From: Flavobacterium frigidarium DSM 17623
GTDB taxonomy: Bacteria > Bacteroidota > Bacteroidia > Flavobacteriales > Flavobacteriaceae
Assembly: GCF_000425505.1 (NCBI RefSeq)
Contig: NZ_KE384393.1
Coordinates: 98,779 to 162,778, forward strand
Direction of reading: 5' to 3'
DNA: 64,000 nucleotides
Below, in pieces: positions 25,787 to 34,551 of this stretch. Position 1 is the first letter of the stretch; each line of letters begins with the position of its first letter. The translations under genes were made by a program, and so were the position numbers. The notes below the pieces were generated by a model, which was not told where the DNA came from, searched no databases, and saw only the letters and a program-made list of their open reading frames with translations.

Positions 25787-27946
25787 ATGAAATCATTAGC
25801 AACTACGATCATTTTATTATTTAGCAATTTTCTTTTTGCGCAAGCGACCCTCTCAGGTAATGTGGTCGACAATAAAGGAAATCCCATCGCAGGAGCCAAC
25901 ATATTTATTGAAGGGACCTATGACGGCGCAACAAGCGATCAATCAGGACTTTTTACTTTTAGCACAGATGCCAAAGGAACACAAACGCTTGTAGTAAGTT
26001 TTTTGATTTACGAAACATCAAAAACAACAATAGACGTTGCCAATTGTAAAGGTAAAACCATCACATTAAAAGAAAGTTATAATGCGCTAGATGCCGTAGT
26101 TATCTCGGCGGGAACTATGGAAGCGGGCGACAAAGCTAAAGTTTCTGTATTGAAACCGCTGGATATTGTAACCACAGCAGGTTCAGCCGGAAATATTATT
26201 GCAGCTTTGCAAACTTTACCGGGGACACAAAGTGTAGGCGAAGACGGTCGTTTGTTTGTTCGCGGTGGCGAGGCCAATGAAACTCAAACGTTTGTAGATG
26301 GCTTGCGTGTGGCACAGCCTTACAATGCAACCATAGGTAATGTGCCTACTCGCGGACGATTTTCTCCCTTTTTGTTTAACGGAATTGCGTTATCCACCGG
26401 AGGCTTTTCTGCCGAATATGGCGAAGCCTTGTCTAGTATTTTATTATTTAACACTGAAAATGAACCTGATCATAATAAAACCGAAATCTCTTTAATGACG
26501 GTAGGATTAGGAGTAGCGCATACCCAAAAGTGGACAAAAAGCTCGTTTAGTTTAAACAGTTCGTATACTAATTTGGCGCCTTATCAAGCAGCAATACCAC
26601 AAAATATTGATTGGAACAGTCCATATCAATCATTGTCGGGAGAAATGGTTTACCGCTACCATTTCAATAACGGAACCTTAAAGTTATATACCGCTTTTGA
26701 CGCTTCAAAGTTTGATATCAATCAGGAAAATATAAATGCGGTTGACAAAATAAGAGTGAATTTAAACAATGATAATTTGTACTTCAATAGCTCCTACAAA
26801 GGATTTTTTGGAGCTAACTGGCAAATTACAACGGGCATGAGTTATGGGTATAGCAAAAACAAAATTGGATTGAATCTAGACCAAGTAGCTAATGACGAGA
26901 ATGCGGCACATTTTAAATTTAAATTAAACAAAAAGTTTTCTAATTACTTCAAACTCTCTTTTGGTACCGATTATTTTGTGACACAATTTGATGAAAGTTT
27001 CAATCCAAGTACAGGGTCTACAAAGGCAAATGGTTACCACTCAAATATTGCTGCCGCTTTCACAGAAGCTGATATTTTGTTTTCGAATAAATGGGCCGGT
27101 AAAATTGGTCTTCGTGCGTCAAATAACAGTTTATTGCAAGAAACTGCTATTTCGCCAAGAATATCATTTGCATACAAAGTGGCAAAAAACAGTCAGTTTT
27201 CACTAGCCTACGGCGATTTTACACAAAGTCCTTCTGTTGATTATATTAAATATTCAAAATACCATCAATTTGAAAGTGAAAAAGCTACACACTACATTTT
27301 GAACTTTCAATATGCCAAAGAAAGCCAAACTTTTAGAGCTGAAGCCTACTATAAAAATTACAATAATCTAGTAAAATACGACACACAAGCCATCGCTTAT
27401 AATTCGGTTTTTAATAATAATGGTTCGGCTTTCGCCAAAGGGATAGATGTTTTTTGGAGAGATGGTAAACTAGTGAAGAATTTAGAATATTGGATTTCGT
27501 ATTCATACATCGACACCAAAAGAGATTATAAAAATTTCCCAAGAGCAGTGACGCCCAATTTTGTAGCCGATCATACTGTATCATTGGTAACTAAATATTT
27601 CATTACAGATTGGCGTTCGCAAGTTGGTTTTACAAATTCCTTCGCTTCGGGCCGTCCTTACAACAATCCAAACGAAACCCAATTCATGAACGGAAAAACC
27701 AAAGCGTACAACAACTTAAGTTTTAATTGGGCGTATTTAATTAGCCAACAAAAGATCTTGTATTTCTCTGTTTCGAATGTTTTAGGCACTCAAAACGTAT
27801 TTGGTTACGAGTATGCGAACAGTCCCAATGCATCGAGTGTGTACAACCGACGTACAATTACACCCACAGCCGATCGATTCTTCTTCGTAGGCTTCTTTTG
27901 GACGATCAGTCAAAATAAGAAAGAAAATAATTTGAAGAATCTTTAG
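25787..27946 (+). CDS. TonB-dependent outer-membrane receptor
   Basis: A 719-residue outer-membrane receptor. The start at this ATG gives a clean signal peptide (MKSLATTIILLFSNFLFAQA). An N-terminal carboxypeptidase-regulatory-like domain follows (GNPIAGANIFIEGTYDGATS), then a plug domain with RLFVRGGEANETQTFVDGLR and a beta-barrel. There is no SusD gene beside it, so it is not a classical glycan-uptake pair; the substrate cannot be read from the sequence. It is short for the family and is followed after a 330-bp low-complexity gap by the TPR/LytS operon. Confidence 0.9.
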   Translation: MKSLATTIILLFSNFLFAQATLSGNVVDNKGNPIAGANIFIEGTYDGATSDQSGLFTFSTDAKGTQTLVVSFLIYETSKTTIDVANCKGKTITLKESYNALDAVVISAGTMEAGDKAKVSVLKPLDIVTTAGSAGNIIAALQTLPGTQSVGEDGRLFVRGGEANETQTFVDGLRVAQPYNATIGNVPTRGRFSPFLFNGIALSTGGFSAEYGEALSSILLFNTENEPDHNKTEISLMTVGLGVAHTQKWTKSSFSLNSSYTNLAPYQAAIPQNIDWNSPYQSLSGEMVYRYHFNNGTLKLYTAFDASKFDINQENINAVDKIRVNLNNDNLYFNSSYKGFFGANWQITTGMSYGYSKNKIGLNLDQVANDENAAHFKFKLNKKFSNYFKLSFGTDYFVTQFDESFNPSTGSTKANGYHSNIAAAFTEADILFSNKWAGKIGLRASNNSLLQETAISPRISFAYKVAKNSQFSLAYGDFTQSPSVDYIKYSKYHQFESEKATHYILNFQYAKESQTFRAEAYYKNYNNLVKYDTQAIAYNSVFNNNGSAFAKGIDVFWRDGKLVKNLEYWISYSYIDTKRDYKNFPRAVTPNFVADHTVSLVTKYFITDWRSQVGFTNSFASGRPYNNPNETQFMNGKTKAYNNLSFNWAYLISQQKILYFSVSNVLGTQNVFGYEYANSPNASSVYNRRTITPTADRFFFVGFFWTISQNKKENNLKNL

Positions 27947-28279
27947 AAGCCGTTTCAAAGTTTCAAGTTCTCAAAGATTTAGACTTATGAAGTTTTAAAT
28001 TTTTAAAAAGTTTAAAGTTTTAATAAGTGAAAATACGTGAATAATAGATTGTTTCTTAATCGTAATACAAAACAAATCTTAGCAACTTATTTACTTAGAT
28101 ACTCAGCGACTTAAAAAACAACAACTCATCCCCAATATTCAACAGTTCAGTAATAATAAGTTTTTAGACCCGTATATCTAACCTACTTTTGAAATAGAAA
28201 TAAACAAAGTTTCAATCATCAATAAAAAAAAACAATCAATCTTTAGGCAACAAAATAATAATCTTAAAAATTAGAAATC
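27947..28279. other. Low-complexity intergenic region with a promoter
   Basis: The first ~80 bp are built of imperfect AAGTTTC/AAGTTTT heptads; a word similar to one in the cco operon (ACTTAGATACTCAGCGACTT) is found near 28090. A -7 box TACTTTTG lies at 28184-28191, which would start transcription about 85 bases before the next gene. No gene was seen. Confidence 0.55.
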
Positions 28280-28921
28280 ATGACAAAATTAATTACAGTA
28301 ATAGCCATTTTTATCTTCACGTTGGCATCAGCTCAAGAGCAACAAGTTCCAACTGGAGGACAATTTGAACAAGGAATGGGGAAGGCCTTCGGACTATGGA
28401 AAGAGGGAACGTCTTCAGAAGCATCTGATTTATTCGAAAGAATCGCAGCCGCCGAACCGAGTAAATGGTTACCTAATTATTACGTAGCTTTGGTAAATAC
28501 AACTGCAGCTTTTGGAACAAAAGAAAAAGAGCAAATCTCATTATTGCTTACCAAAGCTCAGAAAGCACTGGACGTGGAAATGGGTAAAGAGCAAAACAAT
28601 GCCGAATTGTATGTATTGCAAGCCATGATCAATACCGCTTGGATTGTGTATGACCCAATGATAAACGGACAAAAATTATCAGGACCTACTATGGGATTGT
28701 ATGCTAAAGCGGAGGCAATTGCTCCCAATAATCCTAGAGTAGTGTTCTCAAAAGCCGAATTTGAAATTGGTGGGGCAAAGTTTTGGGGACAAGACACGAA
28801 ACCAATGTGCATGCAAATTGATAAAGCCATCGCACTTTTTGCTACTTTTAAACCAGAAACAGCTTTCGCTCCAAGTTGGGGATTAGATAGAGCATTAGAA
28901 GCTCAAAAGAATTGTAAATAA
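28280..28921 (+). CDS. Secreted TPR-like protein of unknown function
   Basis: A 213-residue protein with a signal peptide (MTKLITVIAIFIFTLASAQE) and a helical body. Pairs of helices such as GMGKAFGLWKEGTSSEASDL and KLSGPTMGLYAKAEAIAPNN resemble degenerate TPR units, so it should bind another protein or peptide in the periplasm. It is the first gene of the operon with the LytS-type kinase (8-bp gap). A sensory or assembly partner role is inference from position only. Confidence 0.7.
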   Translation: MTKLITVIAIFIFTLASAQEQQVPTGGQFEQGMGKAFGLWKEGTSSEASDLFERIAAAEPSKWLPNYYVALVNTTAAFGTKEKEQISLLLTKAQKALDVEMGKEQNNAELYVLQAMINTAWIVYDPMINGQKLSGPTMGLYAKAEAIAPNNPRVVFSKAEFEIGGAKFWGQDTKPMCMQIDKAIALFATFKPETAFAPSWGLDRALEAQKNCK

Positions 28922-28929
28922 AGAAGAAA

Positions 28930-30273
28930 ATGAACCTACATAGATTTTTAAAAGAACTTCCAAGAGCACTACTCATTTCGTTCTTAATATTTGTTGTCTT
29001 AGTGACTATTTCTGTTTTGAACGGAGGAACAATAACATTCGATAACAAATTGAAAGTAAATTTTTTATACACAATGTTATATAGTTTGAGTTTGTATTAT
29101 GCAAATGCCATTTTGTATATGTTCTTGGATACTTTTTTCGAAAAAGACAAATACACCTTAAAAAGAATAGTGGTTGGTTTTTCAAGTTCGCTTATCGTGA
29201 CCTTGTTCGTTATTTTTTTACTGCGAATTTTTGAAGATGTCATAATTGAAGGGCGAACTTTTACTACTTTTTTAAACAATGAATCTGTCTCTAACTATGT
29301 TGTAGCATTAATCGTTTCGTTTTTTGTTTTAGCGGGTATTCATGGGTTGTATTTTTATAAAGCATATAACGAAAATAAAGTCAAAGAACAGAAGATTATT
29401 GCAGGCACGGCTTCGGCCAAATTTGAAAGCTTAAAAAACCAAATAGATCCTCATTTTCTTTTTAATAGCTTGAACGTTTTGAGTTCGCTAATTGAGGAAA
29501 ATCCCGAAAATGCGCAACGGTTTACTACTTCCTTGTCAAAAATTTACCGTTATGTGTTAGAGCAAAAAGACAAAGATTTGGTTTCAGTAGAGGAGGAGTT
29601 GGCTTTTGCCAAAACGTACATGAATCTCTTGAAAATGCGATTTGAAAATAGCTTATTTTATGAATTGCCCGCGGCGCTAAGTAATGCCGAAGCCAAAGTG
29701 GTGCCGCTATCCTTGCAATTGCTTCTAGAGAATACAGTGAAACATAATGTAGTTAGTGAAAAACGTCCTTTACATATTAGAATTTATATGAAAGACGGTT
29801 ATTTGACAGTCGAAAATGATTTTCAAAAGAAAGAAGTTTTACAAAACAGACAAGGTGTGGGATTGCAAAACATCATCAATCGATATGGTTTGGTTACTAA
29901 TAGAAAAGTACTTATTGAGCAAACTGAAAAAATATTTGCAGTCAAACTGCCAGTATTAACAAAACAAATTGCAGCTATGGAAATACCAGCAGATTTTAGC
30001 GAAAAAAACGCCTATTATAGAGCGAAGAAAAGGGTAGAGGAGCTAAAAGGTTTTTACGGAAATTTAATTTCCTATTGCTGTGTAATTCCTATTATTGTAT
30101 TTATTAATTTGAGGTTTTCACCGCAATTTCATTGGTTTTGGTTCTCTGCGGGAGGTTGGGGTTTTGGAGTAATTATGCATGCTTTTAAAGTGTTTGGAAT
30201 TAGTCAAAACTGGGAAGAAAAGAAAATTCAAGAGATTTTAAATAAATCAGATAACAATAAAACTTGGAAATAA
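28930..30273 (+). CDS. LytS-type histidine kinase with C-terminal 2TM domain
   Basis: A 447-residue membrane kinase of the LytS/His_kinase (PF06580) group. Four N-terminal helices (residues 10-150) lie before the phospho-acceptor H175 in QIDPHFLFNSLNVLSSLIEE, then an ATPase domain with LLLENTVKHN and QGVGLQNI. Unusually, residues 355-447 form an extra 2TM domain (YYRAKKRVEELKGFYGNLIS, two hydrophobic segments, then WEEKKIQEIL), the same unit found alone in the next three genes. The stop overlaps the next start (TAATG). Its partner is most likely the LytTR regulator at the operon end. Confidence 0.9.
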   Translation: MNLHRFLKELPRALLISFLIFVVLVTISVLNGGTITFDNKLKVNFLYTMLYSLSLYYANAILYMFLDTFFEKDKYTLKRIVVGFSSSLIVTLFVIFLLRIFEDVIIEGRTFTTFLNNESVSNYVVALIVSFFVLAGIHGLYFYKAYNENKVKEQKIIAGTASAKFESLKNQIDPHFLFNSLNVLSSLIEENPENAQRFTTSLSKIYRYVLEQKDKDLVSVEEELAFAKTYMNLLKMRFENSLFYELPAALSNAEAKVVPLSLQLLLENTVKHNVVSEKRPLHIRIYMKDGYLTVENDFQKKEVLQNRQGVGLQNIINRYGLVTNRKVLIEQTEKIFAVKLPVLTKQIAAMEIPADFSEKNAYYRAKKRVEELKGFYGNLISYCCVIPIIVFINLRFSPQFHWFWFSAGGWGFGVIMHAFKVFGISQNWEEKKIQEILNKSDNNKTWK

Positions 30274-30602
30274 TGATGGAACTAAATCAGAGCAACTACA
30301 AAGAAAATCAGGATTTTGAAATGGCCCGTAGAAAGGTCCAAAAATTGAAATCGTTTTACATTCATTTTTTTATCTATGCAATTGGTTTAACCTTTTTTAT
30401 ATTGAAAGAATATTTTGAAATTGATTTTAATATTTTCCCACTCAATCAGCTTAACTTTTTTGTTATGGCTATTTGGACCACTGCTTTCTTAATAACTTTG
30501 GTGGATACGGTTGTTAGTTTTGTTGTTTTCGGAGAAAAATGGGAAGATCGAAAATTAGAAAGTATTCTAAATGCTAATAATAAAACGCAAAAATGGAAAT
30601 AG
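30273..30602 (+). CDS. 2TM domain protein (first of three)
   Basis: A 109-residue protein with the 2TM-domain plan: a basic amphipathic start (MARRKVQKLKSFYIHFFIYA), two hydrophobic segments and a conserved tail (FGEKWEDRKLESILN) ending in WK. It has a start codon overlapping the kinase stop, so translation is coupled. The domain is known as a Bacteroidota-specific membrane module of unknown function. It is the most diverged of the three and lacks the WFWFxxGWG motif between the helices. Confidence 0.85.
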   Translation: MMELNQSNYKENQDFEMARRKVQKLKSFYIHFFIYAIGLTFFILKEYFEIDFNIFPLNQLNFFVMAIWTTAFLITLVDTVVSFVVFGEKWEDRKLESILNANNKTQKWK

Positions 30603-30604
30603 TC

Positions 30605-30916
30605 ATGGAAAATAAATATGAGAATGATGATTGTTATTATACTGCTAAAAAGCGCGTCGATGAAATAAAAGCTTTCTATGGAAATTTGATAAGTTATATT
30701 GCAGTGAACTTAGGTCTTTTAACACTTAATTTAGTGACATCTCCGCAGTACTTATGGTTTTTTTGGCCTTTACTAGGCTGGGGTATAGGGGTGCTTATTC
30801 ACGCAATGGTAGTATTTCGTTTTATGCCTTTCCTAGGTACTGAGTGGGAAAAACAAAAGATCAAAGAATTGATGGAGAAGGAACAAGAAAATGGGCAAAA
30901 AAGAAACTGGCAATAA
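30605..30916 (+). CDS. 2TM domain protein (second of three)
   Basis: A 103-residue membrane protein closest to the 2TM domain of the kinase itself: YYTAKKRVDEIKAFYGNLIS and LGWGIGVLIHAMVVF. The tail WEKQKIKELMEKE is the shared C-terminal helix. It starts 2 bp after the stop of its neighbour. An upstream in-frame ATG (30593) overlaps the previous gene and is less likely. It probably interacts with the kinase or with the other 2TM proteins; that is inference. Confidence 0.85.
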   Translation: MENKYENDDCYYTAKKRVDEIKAFYGNLISYIAVNLGLLTLNLVTSPQYLWFFWPLLGWGIGVLIHAMVVFRFMPFLGTEWEKQKIKELMEKEQENGQKRNWQ

Positions 30917-30933
30917 TCAAAAAATGTAAGATC

Positions 30934-31287
30934 ATGGGGCGATATAGTAGAAATAAGTACGATAGTTACGGTCAAGATGAAAATAATCCAGATCAGCAAT
31001 ACAATATGGCGTATAGAAGAATGAGGCGAATTAAGGGTTTCTACATTCACTTAGTAATTTATATCTTGATCAATAGCTATAATTTGGTTTCGATTTTTAA
31101 TCAAAGCATATTTGGTGATGCTGTATTCTGGAAGTGGAATACTTGGAGTGTGATTTTCTTTTGGGGAATCGGATTAACGGCACACGGATTATCTGTTTTT
31201 GGTCGTGATTTATTTTTTGGAGCAGATTGGGAAGAAAAGAAAATCCAAGAGTTTATGGATAAGAATAAAAATGACAAATGGGAATAG
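30934..31287 (+). CDS. 2TM domain protein (third of three)
   Basis: A 117-residue 2TM protein with a hydrophilic start (MGRYSRNKYDSYGQDENN), then MAYRRMRRIKGFYIHLVIYI, a second hydrophobic segment with FWGIGLTAHGLSVFG, and the tail WEEKKIQEFMDKNKN ending in WE. The start at this ATG is preferred to the upstream frame that overlaps the previous gene. It lies 17 bp after that gene and 53 bp before the LytTR regulator. Confidence 0.85.
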   Translation: MGRYSRNKYDSYGQDENNPDQQYNMAYRRMRRIKGFYIHLVIYILINSYNLVSIFNQSIFGDAVFWKWNTWSVIFFWGIGLTAHGLSVFGRDLFFGADWEEKKIQEFMDKNKNDKWE

Positions 31288-31340
31288 TTTTTTGTAGGAA
31301 AAAAAATTGCACTTAGTTCTAATAAATAAAGATTTTGAGA

Positions 31341-32096
31341 TTGAAAACAATAATAATCGAAGACGAAAAACCAGCTGCTAGATTATTGCAGCGTAAGCTC
31401 GAAAAAATAAAAATAAAAGTTGATATTTTACTGCATTCTGTTGAAGAAGCTATAGAGTGGTTTACCGAAAATGAGCACCCAGATTTGATCTTTTTAGACA
31501 TACAATTATCAGATGGTTTATCTTTTGAAATATTTGAGAAAGTCGAAATTAAAAGTGCTATAATTTTCACGACAGCCTATGACGAATTTGCATTGCGAGC
31601 TTTTAAATTAAATAGCATTGACTACCTTTTAAAACCAATTGACCAAGATGATTTACAACTTGCAGTTTCAAAATATAAAGAGCGTCTGCCGCAACAAGAA
31701 AAATTACAGTTGGACTTTGAAGCCATCAAAAAAATGCTTGGAAATCCTTTCGAAAAAGAATTTAAAAAAAGATTCACTGTAAAAATTGGACAACACTTAA
31801 AAGTGATTTCAGTGGAAGAGGTCGAGTGTTTTTTTAGTGAAAATAAGGGGACTTATATTCACACTTTTGATAACCGAAATTATTTAATCGAATCGACTTT
31901 AGAAATTTTAGAACAGGAATTAGATCCAAATAAATTTTACAGAATTAGTCGAAAATTTATTGTTCCCATCACTGCAATAAAAGAAATTGTGCTGTTTAGT
32001 AATTCTAGGTTAAAAGTAATTTTGCCTTCTTATAATGATGAAGATGTTGTGGTGAGTAGGGAGAAAGTTTCCCACTTTAAAGAGTGGATAAATTGA
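31341..32096 (+). CDS. LytTR-family response regulator
   Basis: A 251-residue regulator. The receiver domain has the acidic pocket (E7-D8-E9), the phospho-acceptor D53 in LIFLDIQLSDG, T and K further on (TTAYDE, LLKPID). A LytTR DNA-binding domain follows (KIGQHLKVISVEEVECFFSE and onward). No ATG is usable: homologues begin MKTIIIEDE, which here is encoded from a TTG at 31341 (another TTG lies two codons earlier). It is the last gene of the LytS/2TM operon and the expected target of that kinase. Confidence 0.93.
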   Translation: MKTIIIEDEKPAARLLQRKLEKIKIKVDILLHSVEEAIEWFTENEHPDLIFLDIQLSDGLSFEIFEKVEIKSAIIFTTAYDEFALRAFKLNSIDYLLKPIDQDDLQLAVSKYKERLPQQEKLQLDFEAIKKMLGNPFEKEFKKRFTVKIGQHLKVISVEEVECFFSENKGTYIHTFDNRNYLIESTLEILEQELDPNKFYRISRKFIVPITAIKEIVLFSNSRLKVILPSYNDEDVVVSREKVSHFKEWIN

Positions 32097-32124
32097 TAAA
32101 ACGAGGGACATTTTTAAGCATAAA

Positions 32125-32196
32125 AAAGCGGTTTTAAAAAGTGTGGTTTTCTGTTTTCTTCAAAACAAAAAATGACGTTCTTTTTAAAACCGCTTT
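32125..32196. terminator. Bidirectional terminator, 17-bp inverted repeat
   Basis: A perfect 17-bp stem (32125-32141 with 32180-32196, core AAAGCGGTTTTAAAAAG) has a 38-base loop that can fold again (GTTTTC/CAAAAC). It sits between the converging LytTR regulator and csbD and can end transcription from both sides. Confidence 0.8.
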
Positions 32197-32216
32197 CTGC
32201 TATCAATCAAAATTGT

Positions 32217-32399
32217 TTATTCAAATAATGACTGAATCTCTTTTTTAGTCTTACCTAATTTTTGCTGAAGTTTCCCCCACATTTCATCTTCTTTTCCATC
32301 TTCGTACAATAAATCATCATCAGTTAAGTCTGCATATTTTTGCTTTAACTTACCTTTCATCTCGTTCCAATTTCCTTTTAGTTCTTCTGAATTTGCCAT
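32217..32399 (-). CDS. CsbD family stress protein
   Basis: A 60-residue highly charged protein. The pattern [20 protein letters not shown] and LTDDDL is the CsbD signature. CsbD proteins are induced by general stress in many bacteria; the biochemical role is unknown. It is a single gene with about 200 bp of AT-rich DNA upstream. Confidence 0.92.
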   Translation of the reverse strand: MANSEELKGNWNEMKGKLKQKYADLTDDDLLYEDGKEDEMWGKLQQKLGKTKKEIQSLFE

Positions 32400-32600
32400 A
32401 ATATTTGTTCTTTAAATTATTAGTAATATTGTTAAGTCAAAGGTGCGAAATAATGAAGCAATTGGTGTTATGTTATTTTTGAAATTAGTTGCGAGATTAC
32501 TATGTGTGCTTATAAAGCTTAATAAATTATAAGTTTAAGTAGTTTGTATTAATGTACTGGTAATTAAATTAATATACATATAGCATAGATTTTTTCTATG

Positions 32601-33380
32601 TTAATTTTTTGCCTTAAATAACGTTTTCCTAATCACAATTAAAAGTACAATTAGAGCTGAATAGCTTATAAAGAAAGGCATGACAAGATTCTCTTTTTTT
32701 GCTATCAACATCAATGCTAAAAGTAATAATTGAAAGCCCAAGCCGTATAGAGAAACTAAGGTCATGAACCAATTAGGAAACGTTTTTACTTTGTAAGCAT
32801 CGCTATCTATAGCGTGAATTATTTTGTCAAAACCACCATAGACAATAGTGTAAATTTTGAACAAAATGTCTACTGATTTTTGGCTTTCGTTACCCAAAGC
32901 TTTTGGTGATTTGTATTCGAATACTTTACTGGTTGTATCGCCTCCCACAGATTTATTACGTAGAATTACATAATAGTAATTGTATAAGGTACCTTGTAAT
33001 TGGATACAAAAAAAGGCTCCTAAAGTTGTTAAAAACGAGCTTTCAGATACGTAGCAAACAGCGCTTAAAAAGAAGAAATTTAAGAAAATATCAAACACAC
33101 TATCTAAGTATCTTCCGGTGTAAGAAGGCGTGTTTTTTAGACGTGCTAACTCACCATCTGCGGCGTCGATTCCTGATTTTAAAACGATGAAAAATGCCGC
33201 TAGATAATAGTGATTTTCAAGAATGCAGTACACCGCGGTTAATCCTGAAACTCCAAAAAGGAGTGTTACATGAATAGGTGTATAGCGGGTATTTTTTAAT
33301 TGATTGGCGAGCATTTTTCCAAATGATCTTCCGTAATCTGATAAGTCAATGAAGCGATCCTGCGATGCAAGTTTAGACAT
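32601..33380 (-). CDS. CDP-alcohol phosphatidyltransferase family protein
   Basis: A 259-residue membrane protein with about six helices. The diagnostic motif DxxDGxxARx8GxxxDxxxD is complete: DAADGELAR, then GRYLDSVFD, around residues 90-117. The family moves a phospho-alcohol from or to a CDP-linked lipid and includes phosphatidylglycerolphosphate and phosphatidylinositol synthases. Its own substrate cannot be told from the sequence. It is a single gene between csbD and ctaA. Confidence 0.9.
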   Translation of the reverse strand: MSKLASQDRFIDLSDYGRSFGKMLANQLKNTRYTPIHVTLLFGVSGLTAVYCILENHYYLAAFFIVLKSGIDAADGELARLKNTPSYTGRYLDSVFDIFLNFFFLSAVCYVSESSFLTTLGAFFCIQLQGTLYNYYYVILRNKSVGGDTTSKVFEYKSPKALGNESQKSVDILFKIYTIVYGGFDKIIHAIDSDAYKVKTFPNWFMTLVSLYGLGFQLLLLALMLIAKKENLVMPFFISYSALIVLLIVIRKTLFKAKN

Positions 33381-33443
33381 TTATTTATGTGAACAATGAG
33401 AAATGTGACAATATAGTCAAAGCGTAAAAAATGGTACTGTTAT

Positions 33444-34466
33444 TTATTTTGATAATCTGTGCAACGTATATGTCATTGCTGATAATAAGAAAAAAGCATT
33501 AATTTGGTGCGCTAGTCCTAACCATAATGGTACGCCATATAGTAGTGTAAAGACACCTAGTGCAAATTGTAAAAACACTAAAATAACGAGTAAATTGATT
33601 CCTATTGCTTGCCCTTTATTAAGTGTTATTTTTCGGCTTTTATAATACAGTAATACCATAAATGCGACCACTACATAAGCTAGTGTTCTATGAATAAATT
33701 GCACCCCGCTCTTCCCTTCGATAAAGCTTAATAACAAGCTTTTTTGTTCGATAAAAATGCTATCGTGCATGAATTGTCCATCGCTCATTAAAGGCCAGTG
33801 ATTGTGAATTAAACCTGCATTTAAACCTGCTACAAAGCCACCATAAATAATTTGGATAATTAAAAATACCAGTGCAAATCGTGCTATTTTTTGTAGGAAT
33901 TTAATCGGTGCATTTCTCTCAGGATAGAGTAAATCTAAAGCTACCCAAAAAGTATAAGCAAAGGTAATAAATGCAAAAGTAAGGTGTAAAGCGAGTCTAA
34001 AATGGCTTACATCTGGATTATCGATAAGTCCGCTTCTCACCATGAACCAACCTAAAAATCCTTGAAAAGCACCCATTCCAAGCAATACAATGCATTTGTT
34101 TATTGTAGGTTTATCAAGCTTCTTTTTAAATAAAAAATAAAAAAAAGGAATTAGAAATACCAGACCGATGATACGACCTATAAAACGGTGAAACCATTCC
34201 CAAAAGTAAATAAATTTATAATCAGATAATTGAAAATCGTTATGGATGTTGATTTTCTGGTATTCAGGGAACTTTTTATATTGATCGAAGGCTTCTTGCC
34301 ACTTGGCATCTGTTAAGGGCGGAAAAGTATCTGTAACCAAATGCCAATCGGTCATGGAAAGTCCAGAATTTGTTAACCTTGTAATCCCACCTACAGTCAC
34401 CATTAGAAATAATAAAACACAACCTGATAGCAACCAAATTATAACTGATTTATTCTCTTTTTTCAT
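33444..34466 (-). CDS. ctaA: Heme A synthase (COX15/CtaA family)
   Basis: A 340-residue membrane protein with eight helices and the heme-ligand histidines spaced as in COX15 (WEWFHRFIGR, DVSHFRLALHLTFAF, FIHRTLAYV, LAHQINAFF). The long COX15-type branch converts heme O to heme A for aa3-type oxidases. It has no oxidase genes beside it, so the aa3 oxidase must be elsewhere, while the cbb3 oxidase in this window does not use heme A. Length is normal. Confidence 0.93.
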   Translation of the reverse strand: MKKENKSVIIWLLSGCVLLFLMVTVGGITRLTNSGLSMTDWHLVTDTFPPLTDAKWQEAFDQYKKFPEYQKINIHNDFQLSDYKFIYFWEWFHRFIGRIIGLVFLIPFFYFLFKKKLDKPTINKCIVLLGMGAFQGFLGWFMVRSGLIDNPDVSHFRLALHLTFAFITFAYTFWVALDLLYPERNAPIKFLQKIARFALVFLIIQIIYGGFVAGLNAGLIHNHWPLMSDGQFMHDSIFIEQKSLLLSFIEGKSGVQFIHRTLAYVVVAFMVLLYYKSRKITLNKGQAIGINLLVILVFLQFALGVFTLLYGVPLWLGLAHQINAFFLLSAMTYTLHRLSK

Positions 34467-34551
34467 TTTTAAAAGTAATTATCTTGATAACGAAAATCCT
34501 ATATTTAATTAGGTAAAGATACCTTATAATGAGGGAAATGTTAATTGAACA

